From: Sporosarcina cascadiensis
GTDB taxonomy: Bacteria; Bacillota; Bacilli; Bacillales_A; Planococcaceae
NCBI RefSeq assembly: GCF_009650995.1
Contig: NZ_WHVV01000005.1
Span: forward strand, 164,671 to 228,670
Length of the DNA: 64,000 nt
Direction of reading: 5' to 3'
Both the position numbers and the translations under genes were made by a program. Under the pieces are notes generated by a model. It worked only from the letters and a program-made list of their open reading frames with translations, was not told where the DNA came from and made no database searches. Below are positions 61,473-64,000 of this stretch, in pieces. Within the stretch, counting starts at the first letter, position 1. Each line of letters opens with the position of its first letter.

Positions 61473-61847
61473 TTGAATTATTTACAGAAGTTGTCTGATA
61501 CTGAGATAGAATTAATGGAAGAGATTTGGGGTTATGAACAACCCGTCACTTCAAGAGAATTATTGAATACCTTCTCCACAAAGGGAAGAGAGTGGAAGTC
61601 CCAGACAATCTCCACATTTTTATCCAGATTAGTAGAAAAGGGATTTTTACATGTCACACGACGGGGCCGGACCAATACCTATGTTCCCTGCATTTCATCA
61701 GCGGATTATAAACTACAGGAAACACAAAATGTATTAGATGGGTTATATGAGGGCTCGGTCAAAAATTTGATTTCAGCGTTGTATGATGGTGAAAAGCTTT
61801 CAAGTGAAGACATTGCAGAATTGAAGCAATGGTTTTCAGAAAGATAG
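61473..61847 (+). CDS. BlaI/MecI-family transcriptional repressor
   Basis: This is 124 residues from TTG 61473 (AGAGGTG six bases upstream). It has a winged helix (KLSDTEIELMEEIWGYEQPVT, TFLSRLVEKGFLHVTRRGRTNTYVP) and a C-terminal dimerisation helix pair with the region cut by M56 proteases in homologues. It is autoregulated through the palindromes upstream. It overlaps nothing; the antirepressor starts 11 bp later. Confidence 0.92.
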   Translation: MNYLQKLSDTEIELMEEIWGYEQPVTSRELLNTFSTKGREWKSQTISTFLSRLVEKGFLHVTRRGRTNTYVPCISSADYKLQETQNVLDGLYEGSVKNLISALYDGEKLSSEDIAELKQWFSER

Positions 61848-61858
61848 GTGGAAACCAA

Positions 61859-63166
61859 ATGAGTTTATTTCTAGAACTTCTTGTCACACTCACGGTTAGC
61901 GGCAGTATAATTGTATGCTGCATCTTGTTGATGAGTCTCATTTCACCTGATGTTTTCCCTGCAAAAGTGCGTTATATAATTACAAAGTCGGCTGTTTGTT
62001 TCTATTTACTTCCAATAGCGTTTATAGCGGAACGACTCATGACATTCTTAAGTTTCAAGTCAGGGCAGATCGGGACTGCTTCCGGAACGGTTACACTTAT
62101 ACCGGAAACAGCTGCTGGAAACATTAGACGGTTGATCCCGGAATATATTATTTCCTTCGAGATAATTTCAGTATTATTAAGCTTGTGGGCGACAGGTGTT
62201 CTGACTTTTAGTATTTGGCAAATTTACTGCTATCAAAGATTTTTAAAAAATATAAGAGCATCCAGTATGCCTGTTTCGAATGATAGCGAAGCAGCTACAC
62301 AGCTTATTTATATGAAGCAAGTAGTAGGGATAAAAGAAATTGTACGAATTAAGTATAATTCAAGTATTAAAAGTCCCGTCTTGGTCGGGTTGCTAAAGCC
62401 AACCATTTTACTTCCTGCGAACGATAAACTGGATATGGATTTAGGTATGGTCATTCGCCACGAATTAGTTCATCTCAAGCGCAAGGATTTATGGGTGAAG
62501 ATGCTTGTTCTAAGCGCTGGGGCCATCCATTGGTTCAATCCTCTTGTTCACGTGCTTCGTAAGGACATTCATACGTGGAGCGAACTTTCCTGCGATGCAG
62601 AAGTTGTAAAGGATATGTCTCATGACGAGCGAAAAAGATACGGCGAAACGATTTTGAACGTCATGATAGGGTCCAGAGGATTGCCTATAAAGTTTTGCTC
62701 TTCATTATCAGGTGATGGAATACAGTTAAAGAGGAGGTTGACGATGATGTTGAATGTAAAGAAATTGAAAAAACACACTAAATTTATGACAGTCATTACG
62801 ATTCTTATTATTGGTGCTATTGGTACATCTACAGCTGTTTGGGCTGCGAAAATTACGCCGGAGGTTACTGGTACAGTAAAGACACAGATTGCAGCAGATG
62901 AAAAAAAGGGAGGCTCCACTTTTTCCGACGGTTCCGAATATGATTATGCTTTTTCTGCGCTCTCTTCTGACCAACAGAAGCAAGTGACAAAAGAAATGGC
63001 TCACTACTATTTGGATGAACAAAGGAATGTAGTTTACTTCAGTGATTTACATACCGACAGTGTCCCTTTTACATCTCTTACGGCTGAACAACAGCTTCAA
63101 GCTACTAAGGAAATTGGCTGGTATTCACTTAAAATCATTAGAGAGCAGAAAACTAGTGTTGAATAA
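61859..63166 (+). CDS. M56-family membrane metalloprotease (BlaR1-like antirepressor)
   Basis: This is 435 residues with four membrane helices; the zinc motif HELVH is at residues 201-205 (VIRHELVHLKRKDLW) and SELSCDAEVVKD supplies the third ligand. After the last helix (about 310-330) comes an extracytoplasmic tail of about 110 residues (FSDGSEYDYAFSALSSDQQ, FTSLTAEQQLQATKEIGW). It is far too short for the penicillin-binding sensor of BlaR1. It probably cleaves the BlaI-like repressor on an unknown signal. ATG 61859 follows AGGTGGAAACC. Confidence 0.9.
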   Translation: MSLFLELLVTLTVSGSIIVCCILLMSLISPDVFPAKVRYIITKSAVCFYLLPIAFIAERLMTFLSFKSGQIGTASGTVTLIPETAAGNIRRLIPEYIISFEIISVLLSLWATGVLTFSIWQIYCYQRFLKNIRASSMPVSNDSEAATQLIYMKQVVGIKEIVRIKYNSSIKSPVLVGLLKPTILLPANDKLDMDLGMVIRHELVHLKRKDLWVKMLVLSAGAIHWFNPLVHVLRKDIHTWSELSCDAEVVKDMSHDERKRYGETILNVMIGSRGLPIKFCSSLSGDGIQLKRRLTMMLNVKKLKKHTKFMTVITILIIGAIGTSTAVWAAKITPEVTGTVKTQIAADEKKGGSTFSDGSEYDYAFSALSSDQQKQVTKEMAHYYLDEQRNVVYFSDLHTDSVPFTSLTAEQQLQATKEIGWYSLKIIREQKTSVE

Positions 63167-63218
63167 CAGCAAATAATATGATATTCATGTCAGTTTGTAA
63201 AAGCACTAAAATAGTAAA

Positions 63219-63264
63219 GGGCGATATTATACAAGCAATCTTGTATAGTATCGCTCTTATTTTT
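63219..63264 (+). terminator. Terminator after the BlaI/BlaR1-like pair
   Basis: GGGCGATATTATACAAG pairs with CTTGTATAGTATCGCTC (one or two wobbles), followed by a T-rich tract. Confidence 0.9.
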
Positions 63265-63383
63265 AACTTAACCTCGTTCCCTAAGAGGCCTGTGTTTGGA
63301 ACCCGTTGATCGCACTGCAACCAGCTTTCGCTCCGATCAATTCGAAGATCATTCAGTAACGCGCCCTATTGCGATATATCTTC

Positions 63384-63950
63384 TTAATTAATCTCTTGTT
63401 CATATATTAAATTTACGTCAGCATTTGGATATCCCAATTCATCTTTAAGATATTTTGTAATTAAACTACAATATTTTTCCTGATTTTCCTTCTGATCTTC
63501 AAGTAAGCGTATATTTACTAATACATCACGTTTAGGTAGATAATGAACAGATGTCACATTTTCTTTGTTAATGCTTTCATCAATAAACTTCTTCACTTTT
63601 GGTTCCACATTATTTTTAATCTCATTGTATCTTTTATCAGCTTCCCTAGAGTCTTCCATTTTCTGAAGTTCGTCATTATAATAAACCAGAAAATCTTCTC
63701 CATTGGACTTATCTCTTACCTTTGCAGCGTATTTAAAATAATTGAAATTTCCCATATTATCATACAACACATCGTATATTTCATATTCACCATCATAGTT
63801 AGAATTTAAAAATTCCTCGGCTTGCATTTTCACTTTTTCTTCTTCGGATTTATTAGGCGACATCTCTATCCAAAAAATTATTACAAAAATCAAAATTACT
63901 GCGAGTACTAAACCGCCTAAAATCAGTAATCCTTTTACTACTTTATTCAA
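63384..63950 (-). CDS. Membrane-anchored hypothetical protein
   Basis: This is 188 residues from TTG 63950 (AGGGGGATAGAC upstream on the minus strand). A signal anchor (about 6-30) is followed by a hydrophilic extracytoplasmic domain, with an N-terminal YDGEYEIYDVLYDNMGNFNYF stretch typical of small exported proteins in Bacillales (YfjL-like in style). The match is weak. It is convergent with the BlaR1-like gene. Confidence 0.65.
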   Translation of the reverse strand: MNKVVKGLLILGGLVLAVILIFVIIFWIEMSPNKSEEEKVKMQAEEFLNSNYDGEYEIYDVLYDNMGNFNYFKYAAKVRDKSNGEDFLVYYNDELQKMEDSREADKRYNEIKNNVEPKVKKFIDESINKENVTSVHYLPKRDVLVNIRLLEDQKENQEKYCSLITKYLKDELGYPNADVNLIYEQEIN

Positions 63951-64000
63951 TGTCTATCCCCCTCATCTACCTTGAACAATCTGGCCCCATTAATGAACGG

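Noticed and set aside
1..64000. Insertion sequences, prophage, tRNA or rRNA genes
   Set aside because: No transposase, integrase or phage structural frame and no tRNA-like cloverleaf or rRNA stretch was recognised by reading.

Overview
The window looks like a chromosome segment of a low-to-mid GC Bacillota, most likely Sporosarcina or a close relative in the Planococcaceae. The grounds are AAAGGAGGTG-type ribosome binding sites with many TTG/GTG starts, homologues typical of Bacillales (YugN, YfhE-like, YheE-like, PepSY, MsrC), an EutVW-regulated ethanolamine operon, and a UreC whose catalytic residues fall at the numbering used for Sporosarcina pasteurii urease (H137, H139, K220, H249, H275, H323, D363). 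No rRNA, tRNA, transposase, prophage or CRISPR-cas locus is visible. The genus is an inference.

Layout. 1-1915: the end of an oligopeptide/nickel-type ABC importer (permease cut by the window edge, then two ATPases). 1916-2772: non-coding, with two families of interspersed repeats. 2773-9113: a small protein, a urea transporter on the minus strand, and a complete urease operon ureABCEFGD. Nickel import, urea import, apo-urease and nickel-insertion chaperones therefore sit together. 9258-11360: selD and selU, a pair for 2-selenouridine in tRNA. 11489-20816: ordinary genes (YugN, MFS exporter, PepSY, MsrC, NSS symporter, an XRE regulator with a PstS-like membrane protein, small membrane proteins, OsmC, a hydrolase). 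20894-34909: an ethanolamine microcompartment operon, eutWV-H-S-P-A-B-C-L-E-M-pduL-N-M2, followed by mdh. It is split between eutP and eutA by a terminator and about 500 bp of repeats. 35044-37146: a chemoreceptor. 38841-40593: a cobalamin riboswitch with its terminator, in front of a shortened class I ribonucleotide reductase alpha-like protein that has lost the catalytic residues. 40994-46371: catalase, a CdaR-type regulator and a YibE/F pair. 46610-56389: a ten-gene catabolic operon (glcDF, TRAP transporter dctPQM, SDR, PPC-domain protein, acyl-CoA ligase, thiolase, DUF35 protein) preceded by a cre-like site. 56647-57609: a BASS-family symporter. 57847-60291: six small minus-strand genes of unknown function, bracketed by an imperfect direct repeat. 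60576-63950: RluF-type pseudouridine synthase, a BlaI/BlaR1-like pair with palindromic operators, and one membrane-anchored unknown.

Two themes stand out beyond the gene list. First, the metabolism is cofactor-rich (Ni for urease, Se for tRNA, B12 for EutBC), and a B12 riboswitch controls what looks like a non-catalytic RNR paralogue. Second, six intergenic spots carry degenerate arrays with an exact 21-bp period and usually 7 or 8 units. They form two sequence families, one with a CCAAA/GCGAAA core and one with a GATCAT/GCTCAT core. They are not CRISPRs and no named element explains them.
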